Source: an uncultured Collinsella sp. (GTDB lineage Bacteria; Actinomycetota; Coriobacteriia; Coriobacteriales; Coriobacteriaceae). From it: DNA of 64,000 nucleotides. A program made the position numbers and the translations under genes. The notes below the pieces were generated by a model. That model worked only from the letters and a program-made list of their open reading frames with translations, made no database searches and had not been told where the DNA came from. Positions 1 to 7,909 of this stretch are shown one piece after another. The stretch's first letter is position 1. Every line of letters starts with the position of its first letter. Where the stretch lies: the NCBI GenBank assembly GCA_937925715.1, contig CALAMG010000017.1, forward strand, positions 237,840 through 301,839. The letters are read 5' to 3'.

Positions 1-270
1 CTCCGCTCGCTCAAGAACATCATCGAGAGCGGCGTGAAGGCCGGCATCATGGTCGGTATGTGCGGCGAGGCCGCTGCCGATCCGCTGCTCGAGCCGCTGC
101 TGATCAGCTGGGGCCTGGAGGAGTTCTCGATGAGCGCTCCGTCGATCCTGCGCGCCCGCAAGACCATCAGCCAGTGGACCAAGGCCGAGTGCGACGAGCT
201 CGCCGAGAAGGCGCTCGCCTGCAACACCGCCGCCGAGGTCAAGGCACTGCTCGAGTCCGCAGCTCGCTAA
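1..270 (+). CDS. ptsI: Phosphoenolpyruvate-protein phosphotransferase (PTS enzyme I), C-terminal part
   Basis: The reading frame is open from base 1, so the gene begins outside the window; only the last 89 codons are visible. The stretch GIMVGMCGEAAADP followed by a helical SMSAPSILRARK segment is the end of the PEP-binding TIM barrel of enzyme I, including the conserved MCGE cysteine region. Enzyme I takes phosphate from PEP and passes it to HPr in the cytoplasm, starting sugar uptake by the PTS. The next gene, a PfkB-type sugar-phosphate kinase, fits a PTS sugar operon. A GC-rich inverted repeat without a T-run (288-295 with 310-317) lies between the two genes, so some read-through is likely. 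Confidence 0.9.
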   Translation, partial: LRSLKNIIESGVKAGIMVGMCGEAAADPLLEPLLISWGLEEFSMSAPSILRARKTISQWTKAECDELAEKALACNTAAEVKALLESAAR

Positions 271-344
271 TTTGGTATAAGAGGTAACCGCGTGGTTGGA
301 ATGGGCCGGCCACGCGGCCCTCACATATACAGGGGGTACTGTAA

Positions 345-1277
345 ATGTTCTACACGCTAACCGCTAACCCGGCTGTCGACATGACGGTTTCGAGCTCTCC
401 GCTCGAGCCCGACGAGAACGTCCGCACCGGCTCGGCCAGCTACACGGCTAACGGCAAGGGCCTCGACGTGTCCTTCGCCTTTAAGAAGATGGGCGTCGAC
501 ACCGTCGCGCTCGGCTTCTTCGCCGGCTTCACGGGCAAGTTCATCGTCGAGGAGGTCATGAACCTGGGTTGCCTGTGCCGCCCGGTCTGGACCGACGGTA
601 TCACGCGCATTAACACCTACGTCAACGATGGCCAGCACGAGTACGGCATCCTGAACCCGGGTGCTCCTATTACGCCGCAGCACCAGGAGGAGCTCTACAA
701 CATCCTGGATACCGCGGGCGATCTTGAGTGCCTGATCGTCTCCGGCTCCGTTCCTCCCAAAGCTACGCCCGACTTCCTGGCTCAGGTCATGGAGCACGCT
801 CAGGCTCGTGGCGCCGACGTCGTCCTGGACCTGTCCTCCGACAAGCTCAAGGAGCTCGCTCACAAGAAGCCGCTGCTCATCAAGCCGAACCATCACGAGA
901 TGAAGGCTATCTTCGGCGTGCCGGTCGACACCGACGACGAGGTTCGCGTCGCCATGAAGATGGCTCACGACGCTGGCGTTCAGAACGTGCTGCTCACCCG
1001 TGGTAGCCGCGGCGACGCTTACTTCTCCAACGGCGAGGACATCTGGTACGCCAAGCGTGAGTTCAACATCAAGCTGGTTTCTTCCGTCTGCGCCGGCGAC
1101 TGCACCCTTGCTGCGTTCCTGCACAAGTGGTACAGGGATCGCGACAACGTCGAGGAGGCCATGAAGCTCGCTATGGCCACCGGTGCCAACGTTGCCGAGT
1201 CCGTCGGCATCGGCGACTTCGGTCACGTCGATGAGTATAGCAAGCGCGTTGCTGTCCGCAAGCTCGATCGTCAGTAA
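345..1277 (+). CDS. PfkB-family sugar-phosphate kinase (1-phosphofructokinase/tagatose-6-phosphate kinase type), copy 1
   Basis: A 310-residue ribokinase-fold kinase of the FruK/LacC branch, expected to phosphorylate a sugar phosphate such as fructose-1-phosphate with ATP. Visible marks are TANPAVD at the N-terminus, the substrate loop NGKGLDV at residues 36-42, and the PfkB signature near residue 249 ending in the catalytic Asp. The usual GAGD anion-hole motif reads CAGD here. The start has an AGGGGG ribosome site just upstream. It follows ptsI by 74 bases and is followed by a second kinase of exactly the same length with the same CAGD variant, so the pair is a tandem duplication. The exact substrate cannot be fixed from sequence; fructose-1-phosphate is the likeliest because of the PTS neighbour. 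Confidence 0.85.
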   Translation: MFYTLTANPAVDMTVSSSPLEPDENVRTGSASYTANGKGLDVSFAFKKMGVDTVALGFFAGFTGKFIVEEVMNLGCLCRPVWTDGITRINTYVNDGQHEYGILNPGAPITPQHQEELYNILDTAGDLECLIVSGSVPPKATPDFLAQVMEHAQARGADVVLDLSSDKLKELAHKKPLLIKPNHHEMKAIFGVPVDTDDEVRVAMKMAHDAGVQNVLLTRGSRGDAYFSNGEDIWYAKREFNIKLVSSVCAGDCTLAAFLHKWYRDRDNVEEAMKLAMATGANVAESVGIGDFGHVDEYSKRVAVRKLDRQ

Positions 1278-1305
1278 TCGAAACGCGACATATTCGTGCG
1301 CATGC

Positions 1306-1337
1306 GGCGCCCCGGTTTCGGCCGGGGCGCCTTTTTT
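1306..1337 (+). terminator. Rho-independent terminator after kinase copy 1
   Basis: A perfect 10-bp stem, GGCGCCCCGG (1306-1315) with CCGGGGCGCC (1322-1331), encloses a 6-base loop and is followed by six T residues. It ends the ptsI-kinase transcript 29 bases after the stop codon. Confidence 0.93.
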
Positions 1338-1466
1338 GTTCCGCCATGGGGGAGAGGTGTCCTGCCGTGCTTCATCGCTTCAACACCGTTCACCGAGTTG
1401 TTGTAGCCTTTTGTCGTTGCGTGGAATATACTTTCATTAACACGTTGCTTCGTGAAAGGAACATTC

Positions 1467-2399
1467 ATGATTTACACGCTCACTGCAAATCCCGCCATTG
1501 ACTACAACATTGCCTGCGACGGTCTTTCCGCCAACACAGTCACGCGTACCCGCAACGCGGTCTATACGCCCAACGGCAAGGGCCTCAACGTCTCGTTTAC
1601 GCTTGACCACTACGGTGTCGACACCACGATCCTGGGCTTCTTCGCTGGCTTCTCGGGCGAGTTCATCGTCAAGGGCGCCGAGGCCCTGGGCGTGCCCGTC
1701 AAGCCCGTGTGGACCGACGGCATCACGCGCGTCAACGTGTTCCTCAATGCCGGCCCCGACACCGAGTACAACATGGTCAACGCCGGTGCCGCCATCAACG
1801 AGGCCAATGAGCAGGAGATGTTTGAGCTCATCGATTCGCTCGATGACATGACCTGCCTGGTCATCAGCGGCTCGCTGCCTCCCAACACTTCCGAGGGCTT
1901 CCTGGCCGAGGTCCTGCGCCGTGTCAAGGCCAAGGGTGCCGAGTTCGTCCTCGACATCTCGAGCCATCAGCTGGCAGACCTCATTGCCATGGAGCCGCTG
2001 CTGATCAAGCCCAATGACGATGAGCTGCTCGATATCTTTGGCATTAAGGTGAGCGGTGGCGACGATGAGTCCGTCAAGGGCGCGATGGCCGAGCTGCACG
2101 CCAAGGGCGCCAAGAATGTGCTGCTGACTCTCGGTGGCGCCGGTGCGTACTTCTCCAACGGCGAGCACATCTGGTTTGCCAACCGCACCTTCGACGTCAA
2201 GCTGCTGTCGACGGTGTGCGCCGGCGATTCCTCGCTCGCTGCCTTCCTGTCCGTGTGGCACGACGCCCCCGAGCGCGTCGAGGACGCCCTGCGCCTTTCG
2301 ATGGCTACCGGCGCCAACGTGGTCGAGTGCCCCGGTCTGGGCGATTTTGCCAAGGTGGACGAATATAAGAAGCACATCGAGGTTCGCCAGGTCTGCTAG
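1467..2399 (+). CDS. PfkB-family sugar-phosphate kinase, copy 2
   Basis: A 310-residue paralogue of the preceding kinase, alike throughout: TLTANPAID at the start, NGKGLNV in the substrate loop, and CAGD (251-254) in place of the usual GAGD, with the catalytic Asp kept. A GTG lies in frame at 1452, but the GAAAGGA ribosome site at 1453-1459 overlaps it and places the start at the ATG at 1467. It sits behind a strong terminator and has its own TATACT-like -10 at 1427-1432, so it is probably transcribed separately from copy 1. Possible substrates are fructose-1-phosphate, tagatose-6-phosphate or a related ketose phosphate; the sequence does not decide. Confidence 0.85.
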   Translation: MIYTLTANPAIDYNIACDGLSANTVTRTRNAVYTPNGKGLNVSFTLDHYGVDTTILGFFAGFSGEFIVKGAEALGVPVKPVWTDGITRVNVFLNAGPDTEYNMVNAGAAINEANEQEMFELIDSLDDMTCLVISGSLPPNTSEGFLAEVLRRVKAKGAEFVLDISSHQLADLIAMEPLLIKPNDDELLDIFGIKVSGGDDESVKGAMAELHAKGAKNVLLTLGGAGAYFSNGEHIWFANRTFDVKLLSTVCAGDSSLAAFLSVWHDAPERVEDALRLSMATGANVVECPGLGDFAKVDEYKKHIEVRQVC

Positions 2400-2421
2400 C
2401 CGCATCGATACATCGTTGCCG

Positions 2422-2457
2422 AACACCCGCTTTGGATTACCAAGGCGGGTGTTTTGT
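2422..2457 (+). terminator. Rho-independent terminator after kinase copy 2
   Basis: AACACCCGC (2422-2430) pairs with GCGGGTGTT (2445-2453). An extra TTTGG/CCAAG pairing closes the loop, and a T-rich run follows. Confidence 0.85.
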
Positions 2458-2595
2458 TGCGCGCTGAACGTATGTGGCGTCTGCTGTCTCGTTTTATCGA
2501 ATCGACGAAGCAATTGCGTGTGCGCGCTTTCTCGTTTCTTGCTAGACTTCTTGAGAACCATCGATTAACGCTCACAAGTGCAGGAGGCCATAGGC

Positions 2596-3990
2596 ATGTG
2601 CAATGTTTCGCTCAACGGTACGCAACCGTCCGATGCCTCCCTGCGCGTCCTTCGCGCGCTTGAGGCTGGTGGTCTTGAAGCTTGGTACGTGGGCGGCTGG
2701 GTGCGCGACGCCCTGATGGGGTGCCCCAGCCATGATGTTGATATGTGCTGTAGCGGCCTGTGGCAGGAGTCCAAGGCGGCGCTCGAGGCTGCTGATATCG
2801 CGGTCGTGGAGTCGGGCATTAAATTTGGCGGAATCACGGCTATTTCCGATGGCGAGCGTATCGAGGTCACCACGTACCGTCTGGATGGCTTTTACACCGA
2901 TGGTCGCCATCCCCAGAGTGTGGAGCGTGCCGCCTCGCTCGAGGACGATCTGGCGCGCCGCGACTTTACCGTCAACGCCATGGCCTGGCATCCCGAGCGC
3001 GGGCTTGTCGACCGCTACGACGGCCAGGGTGACTTGGAGCGCAAGCTGATTCGCGCTGTCGGCGATCCCAAGCGTCGCTTTAATGAGGACGCCCTGCGCA
3101 TGCTGCGTGCGGTGCGCTTTGCCTGCCGCCTAGACTTTATGATTGAGCCCGAGACTAAGCGTGCGCTTGCAGAGTGCGCGCCGCTTCTCGATGCCGTGGC
3201 GCGCGAGCGTGTGGGTATTGAGCTCGAGGGCATTCTTTCGACCGGTCATGGGGGAGACGCGATGCTGCGCTACCCCGAGCTCGTCTGCGCCGCCGTGCCC
3301 GAGCTTTCGCCCGCTCGCGGGTTTGATCAGCGAAGTGTCTATCATGCGTTTAACGTTTACGAGCATATCGCCCGTGTGCTGACGGTGGCAGGGGAGCTGG
3401 CGCTGTGCGACGGCGTCGCGCCCTCGTCGAGTCTTATGTGGGCGGCGTTTTTGCACGATGTGTCCAAGCCCGAGTGCTTTACGGTCGATCACGCTGGCAG
3501 CGGACACTTCTACGGTCATCCCGAGCTCGGCGCCAAAAAGGCGCGCGTCATTATGGATCGCCTGGCGCTCTCGCACGACTTGGTGCGCGACGTGTGCCTG
3601 CTCATCAAATACCATGACAAGCCGCTGCGCCCCGAGCGCTCCTGCCTGCTCAATATGATGCGCGCGCTTTCGGGTGAGGGCGTCGACACGGCCCGCCTGA
3701 TTGACGAGCTCATGGACCTTAAGCGTGCCGACACACTTGGCAAGGCCCCGTCGTGCTTCTATTATGTTGAGACGATTGAGGAGATGCGCGCGCTGGCGCA
3801 CGAGCTGCTGAAGGCAGGGGAGCCCTATACGCTCAAGATGCTCGCCATCAACGGCGGCGACCTGATCCGTGCCGGAGTCAAGCCCGGGCCGGAACTGGGT
3901 CAGCTTCTCAACTCCGCCCTCGACGCCGTGATCGAAGACGATATTCCCAACGAGCGCGAAGCTCTTTTGGTTCATCTCAACTTGAATTAG
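2596..3990 (+). CDS. cca: CCA tRNA nucleotidyltransferase with HD domain
   Basis: A 464-residue class II nucleotidyltransferase that builds or repairs the 3'-CCA of tRNAs. The N-terminus has the polymerase-beta-like core: a GGWVRD motif, then the metal-binding HDVDM motif, and later the RRDFTVNAMAW and RFNEDALRMLRAVRF segments of the neck. The C-terminal half has an HD phosphohydrolase motif (FLHDVSKPE). A GTG at 2578 is in frame, but an AGGAGG site at 2582-2587 places the start at the ATG at 2596. The tRNA-Glu genes just downstream carry an encoded CCA, so the enzyme there would serve repair. A weak 6-bp hairpin (4021-4039) may act as terminator. Confidence 0.93.
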   Translation: MCNVSLNGTQPSDASLRVLRALEAGGLEAWYVGGWVRDALMGCPSHDVDMCCSGLWQESKAALEAADIAVVESGIKFGGITAISDGERIEVTTYRLDGFYTDGRHPQSVERAASLEDDLARRDFTVNAMAWHPERGLVDRYDGQGDLERKLIRAVGDPKRRFNEDALRMLRAVRFACRLDFMIEPETKRALAECAPLLDAVARERVGIELEGILSTGHGGDAMLRYPELVCAAVPELSPARGFDQRSVYHAFNVYEHIARVLTVAGELALCDGVAPSSSLMWAAFLHDVSKPECFTVDHAGSGHFYGHPELGAKKARVIMDRLALSHDLVRDVCLLIKYHDKPLRPERSCLLNMMRALSGEGVDTARLIDELMDLKRADTLGKAPSCFYYVETIEEMRALAHELLKAGEPYTLKMLAINGGDLIRAGVKPGPELGQLLNSALDAVIEDDIPNEREALLVHLNLN

Positions 3991-4054
3991 CTACCAAGTT
4001 TACCTGCGTATTCCATAACCTGCCGACAATTTTTCGGCAATTTGGAATTTCTTC

Positions 4055-4083
4055 TTGCGCTGACGTTTTTTGTCCCGTAATAT
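4055..4083 (+). promoter_or_regulatory. Sigma-70-type promoter of the tRNA-Glu pair
   Basis: TTGCGC (4055-4060) and TAATAT (4078-4083) are separated by exactly 17 bases and lie 35 bases upstream of the first tRNA. Confidence 0.7.
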
Positions 4084-4117
4084 ATTTCCTCGCAGCACGG
4101 CAGTGCAGATGTCATGT

Positions 4118-4194
4118 GGCCCGTTCGTCTAGCGGTTTAGGACGCCGCCCTCTCAAGGCGGAGATCACCAGTTCGAATCTGGTACGGGCTACCA
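4118..4194 (+). tRNA. tRNA-Glu (anticodon CTC), copy 1
   Basis: A cloverleaf can be drawn: acceptor GGCCCGT with ACGGGCT (one G-T pair), anticodon stem CCGCC/GGCGG with loop CTCTCAA giving anticodon CTC, and a T arm with TTCGAAT. The CCA end is encoded at 4192-4194. Confidence 0.95.
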
Positions 4195-4216
4195 CTTCTT
4201 TTCTGCTGAGGCTTAT

Positions 4217-4293
4217 GGCCCGTTCGTCTAGCGGTTTAGGACGCCGCCCTCTCAAGGCGGAGATCACCAGTTCGAATCTGGTACGGGCTACCA
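4217..4293 (+). tRNA. tRNA-Glu (anticodon CTC), copy 2
   Basis: Base-for-base identical to the first copy, including the encoded CCA, and separated from it by a 22-base spacer. Both are read from one promoter and end at one terminator. Confidence 0.95.
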
Positions 4294-4303
4294 CGCATCT
4301 GAT

Positions 4304-4338
4304 ACCCGGACTTCCTATGGAAGGCCGGGTTTTTTTAT
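4304..4338 (+). terminator. Rho-independent terminator of the tRNA-Glu transcript
   Basis: ACCCGG and CTTCC (4304-4315) pair with GGAAG and CCGGGT (4319-4330) around a 3-base loop with one A/G mismatch. A run of T residues follows. Confidence 0.92.
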
Positions 4339-4444
4339 TTTCAAACAACCGTCTGCAATTCCCGTTTGAACCAGAGCTTTGCGTTCTGCCTATGGCCCTT
4401 ACGGGTACAATATCCAAGATATTTTGACTGTTAGAAGGAGTCTC

Positions 4445-5752
4445 ATGACGGAGTCCTCTCAGCATACGTCTAAGCCCCAGGTCGAGGTTGAGGCCTCGGG
4501 CGGAGATGACAATAAGAGCGCACGCCGCGGCGCCATCTTTATCGGCGTCGTGCTGGTAGGTTATATCGTCTATCTGGTGGTAACCGGGCAGATGGGGCAG
4601 TTCTGGGCCGCTATGTCGAGCGTCCAGGCGTCATGGCTCGTTGTCGCGTGTCTTTGCATGTTCATGTACCTGTTCTTTGGCATTGTGGCCTATGCGATCG
4701 CCGTCTGGCTCGATCCCAATTCGCCCGTCGGCATCCGCGACCTGATCTCGGTCGAGGCGAGTGGCATCTTCTTTGGTAACCTGACGCCCATGATGATGGG
4801 CTCCACCCCGGCTCAAATCTATCGCCTGACCAAGGCCGGCCAAAACGTGGGCGAGGCCGGCGCCACGCAATTCACGCGTTTTATCGTGTACCAGTTTGGC
4901 CTCGTTGCCTGGGGCGCTATCCTACTGCTTGCTCGCATGCCGTTTTTTGCCGAGCGCTATGGCGACATGACGTTGCTGTGCGTCTTTAGCTTTGGTGGGC
5001 ACTGCTGCATCTTGCTGGGCATCTTCGCCGTCGCGCTCATGCCTAAGACCGTCACGCGCGTCGCCCATTGCATCATCAATTGGCTCGAGCGCATTGGTGT
5101 CTCGGCCACTAAGATCGAGGGTTGGCGCACGTTTGTCGATGGCGAGATCTACTCGTTCTCTGAGAAGTTCAAGCTTTCGGCTGGCCACTTTTCGTCCATG
5201 CTGCTCACGGTGGTCATCACCATGCTGCAGCTCGCGTTTTTCTATCTGGTGCCGTATTTCCTGATGCTTGCCTTTGGCCGCCACGAGGTCGACTTTTTCT
5301 CGGTCATGGCCGCGAGCGCCTTTGTCCAGCTGCTGAGCTCTGCGGTCCCCCTGCCCGGTGGAACTGGTGGCGCTGAGGGCGGCTTTGCATTGTTCTTGGG
5401 TCATTTCTTTGGGTCGGCTTCGACCGCCGGCTATCTGCTGTGGCGTCTCATTACGTTTATTGCGCCTACCATTTTGGCTGCGCCCCTGCTGGGACTTAAG
5501 AGCGCCCACAACGAGAGCATCCATGCACGCTGGGATCGCGTGATGCGCAAGCTCGGCCGCACGCCTCAGACGCCCTCTGCGCCCACTAAGCCGCACCCCA
5601 TGAATGCTGTTACCGTTGATCCCAAGAAGCACGCTCAGAAGGCTTCTGGGACCGCTAAGCCTGCTCATAAAGCCTATGTGCGCCAGACAGGCGATGGTAT
5701 TCGCGTATCTCCGTCGGTACTCAATAAGAAGAAGCACCCTAAGTCGCAGTAG
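4445..5752 (+). CDS. Flippase-like integral membrane protein (lysylphosphatidylglycerol synthase transmembrane/UPF0104 family)
   Basis: A 435-residue membrane protein with about eight hydrophobic spans and the family's GNLTPMMMG and PLPGGTGGAEGGFALF segments. The family holds the membrane half of MprF-type lipid flippases and many stand-alone relatives thought to move lipids or lipid-linked sugars; no aminoacyl-transferase domain is present. The N-terminus (about 30 residues) and the C-terminal 80 residues (Lys/Pro-rich) are soluble. The frame is open further upstream, but GAAGGAG at 4434-4440 fixes the start at 4445. The gene stands alone behind the tRNA-Glu genes. The substrate is unknown. 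Confidence 0.82.
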   Translation: MTESSQHTSKPQVEVEASGGDDNKSARRGAIFIGVVLVGYIVYLVVTGQMGQFWAAMSSVQASWLVVACLCMFMYLFFGIVAYAIAVWLDPNSPVGIRDLISVEASGIFFGNLTPMMMGSTPAQIYRLTKAGQNVGEAGATQFTRFIVYQFGLVAWGAILLLARMPFFAERYGDMTLLCVFSFGGHCCILLGIFAVALMPKTVTRVAHCIINWLERIGVSATKIEGWRTFVDGEIYSFSEKFKLSAGHFSSMLLTVVITMLQLAFFYLVPYFLMLAFGRHEVDFFSVMAASAFVQLLSSAVPLPGGTGGAEGGFALFLGHFFGSASTAGYLLWRLITFIAPTILAAPLLGLKSAHNESIHARWDRVMRKLGRTPQTPSAPTKPHPMNAVTVDPKKHAQKASGTAKPAHKAYVRQTGDGIRVSPSVLNKKKHPKSQ

Positions 5753-5868
5753 GACAGTCGTGCGTTCTTCATGATGCGGGGCATATTTGTGCTGTATGGG
5801 GGATAATCCTCTTACGTAGATTATCTCTCATCTGTTGATGAATGCTCGCATATCGAAGGGACACGCCC

Positions 5869-6480
5869 ATGGCAACCAGCAAACCGCGTCTTGACCGCCG
5901 CATTGTTCGCAGCCGTAATGCCATCCTTTCCGCTTTCGAGCGCCTGCTCATGGAAAAGCCGCTGGCAGACATTACGGTGAGTGCCATCGCGCGCGAGGCC
6001 AATGTCGACCGCAAGACCTTTTACGTTCACTTTGGTACGGTTGACGGCCTGCTCGATGCCATTGCCGTCGATGTGGTGGAGATGATTGTCGACTCGGTCG
6101 AGAAAACGCTTGCTTCCATGGACGGCGACACCAACGAGCGCGCTCTGCGCGCGGCGGCGACCTTCTTTAAAACCGTTAACGAGGCACTGTGCAACAACTT
6201 GGTGCTCAATCGTCAGCTGATCGAGAACATTCCGCTCGATGATTTTATGGCACGTCTTCGTGCGCCGCTCGAGCACGAGATTGCCGAGCGCGATCTGCTG
6301 CCCCAAGGTCTCAAGGACGAGATGTTCGACTACTATCTGGCGTTTTTGCTGTCGGGTATTATCGGTATCTATCGCACGTGGGCGCTGTCTGACGGCTCGG
6401 TTCCTATCGAGCGCGTCTCTGAGGTCGCCAACGACCTGACTCTCAACGGTCTGTCGAGTCTGGAATCTCGCTTGGATTAG
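5869..6480 (+). CDS. TetR-family transcriptional regulator
   Basis: A 203-residue regulator. The N-terminal 60 residues form a TetR helix-turn-helix (ITVSAIAREANVDRKTFYVHF, residues about 36-56), and the rest is an all-helical ligand and dimer domain of the kind seen in DhaS-like proteins. GAAGGG at 5855-5860 places the start at the ATG at 5869 rather than the in-frame codon at 5842. It follows the flippase-like gene on the same strand by 116 bases and may regulate it or itself. It is the last gene before the G+C-rich cobalamin island. The ligand is not recognisable. Confidence 0.88.
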   Translation: MATSKPRLDRRIVRSRNAILSAFERLLMEKPLADITVSAIAREANVDRKTFYVHFGTVDGLLDAIAVDVVEMIVDSVEKTLASMDGDTNERALRAAATFFKTVNEALCNNLVLNRQLIENIPLDDFMARLRAPLEHEIAERDLLPQGLKDEMFDYYLAFLLSGIIGIYRTWALSDGSVPIERVSEVANDLTLNGLSSLESRLD

Positions 6481-6482
6481 GC

Positions 6483-6575
6483 CTAGTTGGGCTCGTCGGC
6501 GTGGAAATCCCTGTTCACGAGGTTCTCCGGCGCCTTGGAGACCTCGCCGGTGTAGGAGCTGTAGCCTGAGGATCC
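6483..6575 (-). pseudogene. Fragment of an IS3-family transposase (OrfB type)
   Basis: Read on the minus strand, these 30 codons spell a piece containing YTGEVSKAPENLVNRDF and HADEPN, and end in a TAG stop. This is the stretch that normally precedes the integrase core (RLWLTDITEF) of IS3/IS150-type transposases. A stop codon closes the frame upstream, and neither the catalytic DDE part nor terminal repeats are present, so it is a remnant. It abuts the end of the TetR gene and lies 18 bases from the last gene of the minus-strand cobalamin uptake operon, that is, at the edge of the island. Confidence 0.6.
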
Positions 6576-6592
6576 TTAAAAGAAAGTCCAGT

Positions 6593-7909
6593 TTATTCTT
6601 CCCACTCCAAATGGGAATCCTCCGATGCGCCTTCGCATACTCGCATGACCTCGATACCATGCGAGCGTGCGAACTCGACGAGCTCTGCGTTGCGGGCGTT
6701 TATGGTGCCGAAGGCGGAGGGGCACACGATAAGGCGCGCGCAGTGGACGAGGAGCTCTTTGGCGCGGGCTATGGTTTTATCCCCGATCGGCTCGAAGGCG
6801 CGCTCGGCCACGCATTCCGTCGCCAGGTCGCGCGCGAGCTCGCAGTCGATGTCCCCTTCGTGCAGAACGCCCGCGTAGAACGCCTTGCCCTGTCGGATGA
6901 GCTGGCGAAACACAGCCGACCCCGTACCTGCGCCAGCGATGACGAACGTGTGCGCATCGCCGTGTGGGCGCCCAATTTCCACGCTGCCGAAGCGCTCGTT
7001 GAAGGTGCCATGTTTAAGGCCGTAGAGCTCGCCAATCGTCTCGCGCGTGAATATGTCCTCGGGTGCGCCGGCGCGGAAGACCCGGCCGTCCTTCACGCAA
7101 ATCACCTTGTCGGCGCTTTTCTGCGCGAGCTCGAGTTCGTGGATGGACATGATGATAGCCACATTCCGCGATTTCGCAAGGTGGCGAAGTATTCGCAGCA
7201 GGTCGATCTGGTAGCGGATATCGAGATACGACGTGGGCTCGTCGAGCACGAGCACGCGCGGATCCTGCGCGATGGCGCGTGCGAGCATGACGCGCTGGCG
7301 TTGCCCGTCGCTTATCTGCATGAAGTCGCGCTCGGCGAGCTCTTCCACATGTGCGGTTTTCATGGCCTCGTCGACCCGACTATGGTCGTCGGGCGAGAGT
7401 GTGCCCATTCGCCCGGTGTAGGGATGTCTTCCCGCCTCTACGATATCGCGGCAGGTGAGGAGCTCGGTCCGGGGGCGATCTGTCAGCATAACGGCAAGGT
7501 TCCTTGCGAACTCCGCCGTCTTCCATCGGGAAATCTCCCGTCCGTCGAGCTCGACCGCGCCGGCAAGCGGTGCAAGATGGCGTGTGATGGTTTTCAAGAT
7601 GGTCGACTTGCCCGAGCCGTTCGGCCCGATGAGCGCCACGACGTCGCCCGCGCGAACCTCCAGATCGACACCTTCGACTACGACCTTCTTGTCGTAGCCC
7701 GCCGACAGGTCGCTTATGCGGAAAAGCGGCGCTCCGTCAGCCTGCGTTTCGACCGGGGTTTCGAGGTTCGACTGCGCTCGGAGGAGACGTTCCGCGCGCA
7801 GTTCCGCACGAGCCGAAAGTGCCTTCTCGCGCTTTCGTGCGAGCTCAGGACTGTCTAAGTATGGAATGTCCCCTCCGAGCGTTTTGGGCCGCGGCACGAA
7901 TTCCCCCAT
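6593..7909 (-). CDS. Corrinoid/metallophore ABC transporter ATP-binding protein with C-terminal extension
   Basis: A 438-residue ATPase of the FecE/BtuD family that would power the adjacent permease. Visible motifs are Walker A GPNGSGKST, a Q-loop variant (VMLTDRP, lacking the usual Gln), signature SDGQRQRVMLARA in place of SGGQ, Walker B VLVLDEP, and the switch His in SIHELE. About 60 residues precede the ABC domain, and about 150 follow it (from roughly GSVEIGRPHGD on), forming an extra Rossmann-like domain (FVIAGAGTGSAVF) of unknown role. The start immediately follows the permease stop. The gene is the last of the operon headed by the B12 riboswitch, so the cargo is probably a corrinoid, cobalt complex or related tetrapyrrole. 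Confidence 0.85.
   Translation of the reverse strand: MGEFVPRPKTLGGDIPYLDSPELARKREKALSARAELRAERLLRAQSNLETPVETQADGAPLFRISDLSAGYDKKVVVEGVDLEVRAGDVVALIGPNGSGKSTILKTITRHLAPLAGAVELDGREISRWKTAEFARNLAVMLTDRPRTELLTCRDIVEAGRHPYTGRMGTLSPDDHSRVDEAMKTAHVEELAERDFMQISDGQRQRVMLARAIAQDPRVLVLDEPTSYLDIRYQIDLLRILRHLAKSRNVAIIMSIHELELAQKSADKVICVKDGRVFRAGAPEDIFTRETIGELYGLKHGTFNERFGSVEIGRPHGDAHTFVIAGAGTGSAVFRQLIRQGKAFYAGVLHEGDIDCELARDLATECVAERAFEPIGDKTIARAKELLVHCARLIVCPSAFGTINARNAELVEFARSHGIEVMRVCEGASEDSHLEWEE

Noticed and set aside
357..1226. 289-codon minus-strand frame opposite the first sugar kinase
   Set aside because: A shadow caused by strong codon bias; the plus-strand frame has all PfkB motifs and a ribosome site.
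4112..4465. Minus-strand frame with repeated ARTRFELVISALRG-like segments
   Set aside because: It is the antisense reading of the two tRNA-Glu genes, a well-known artefact in annotations.
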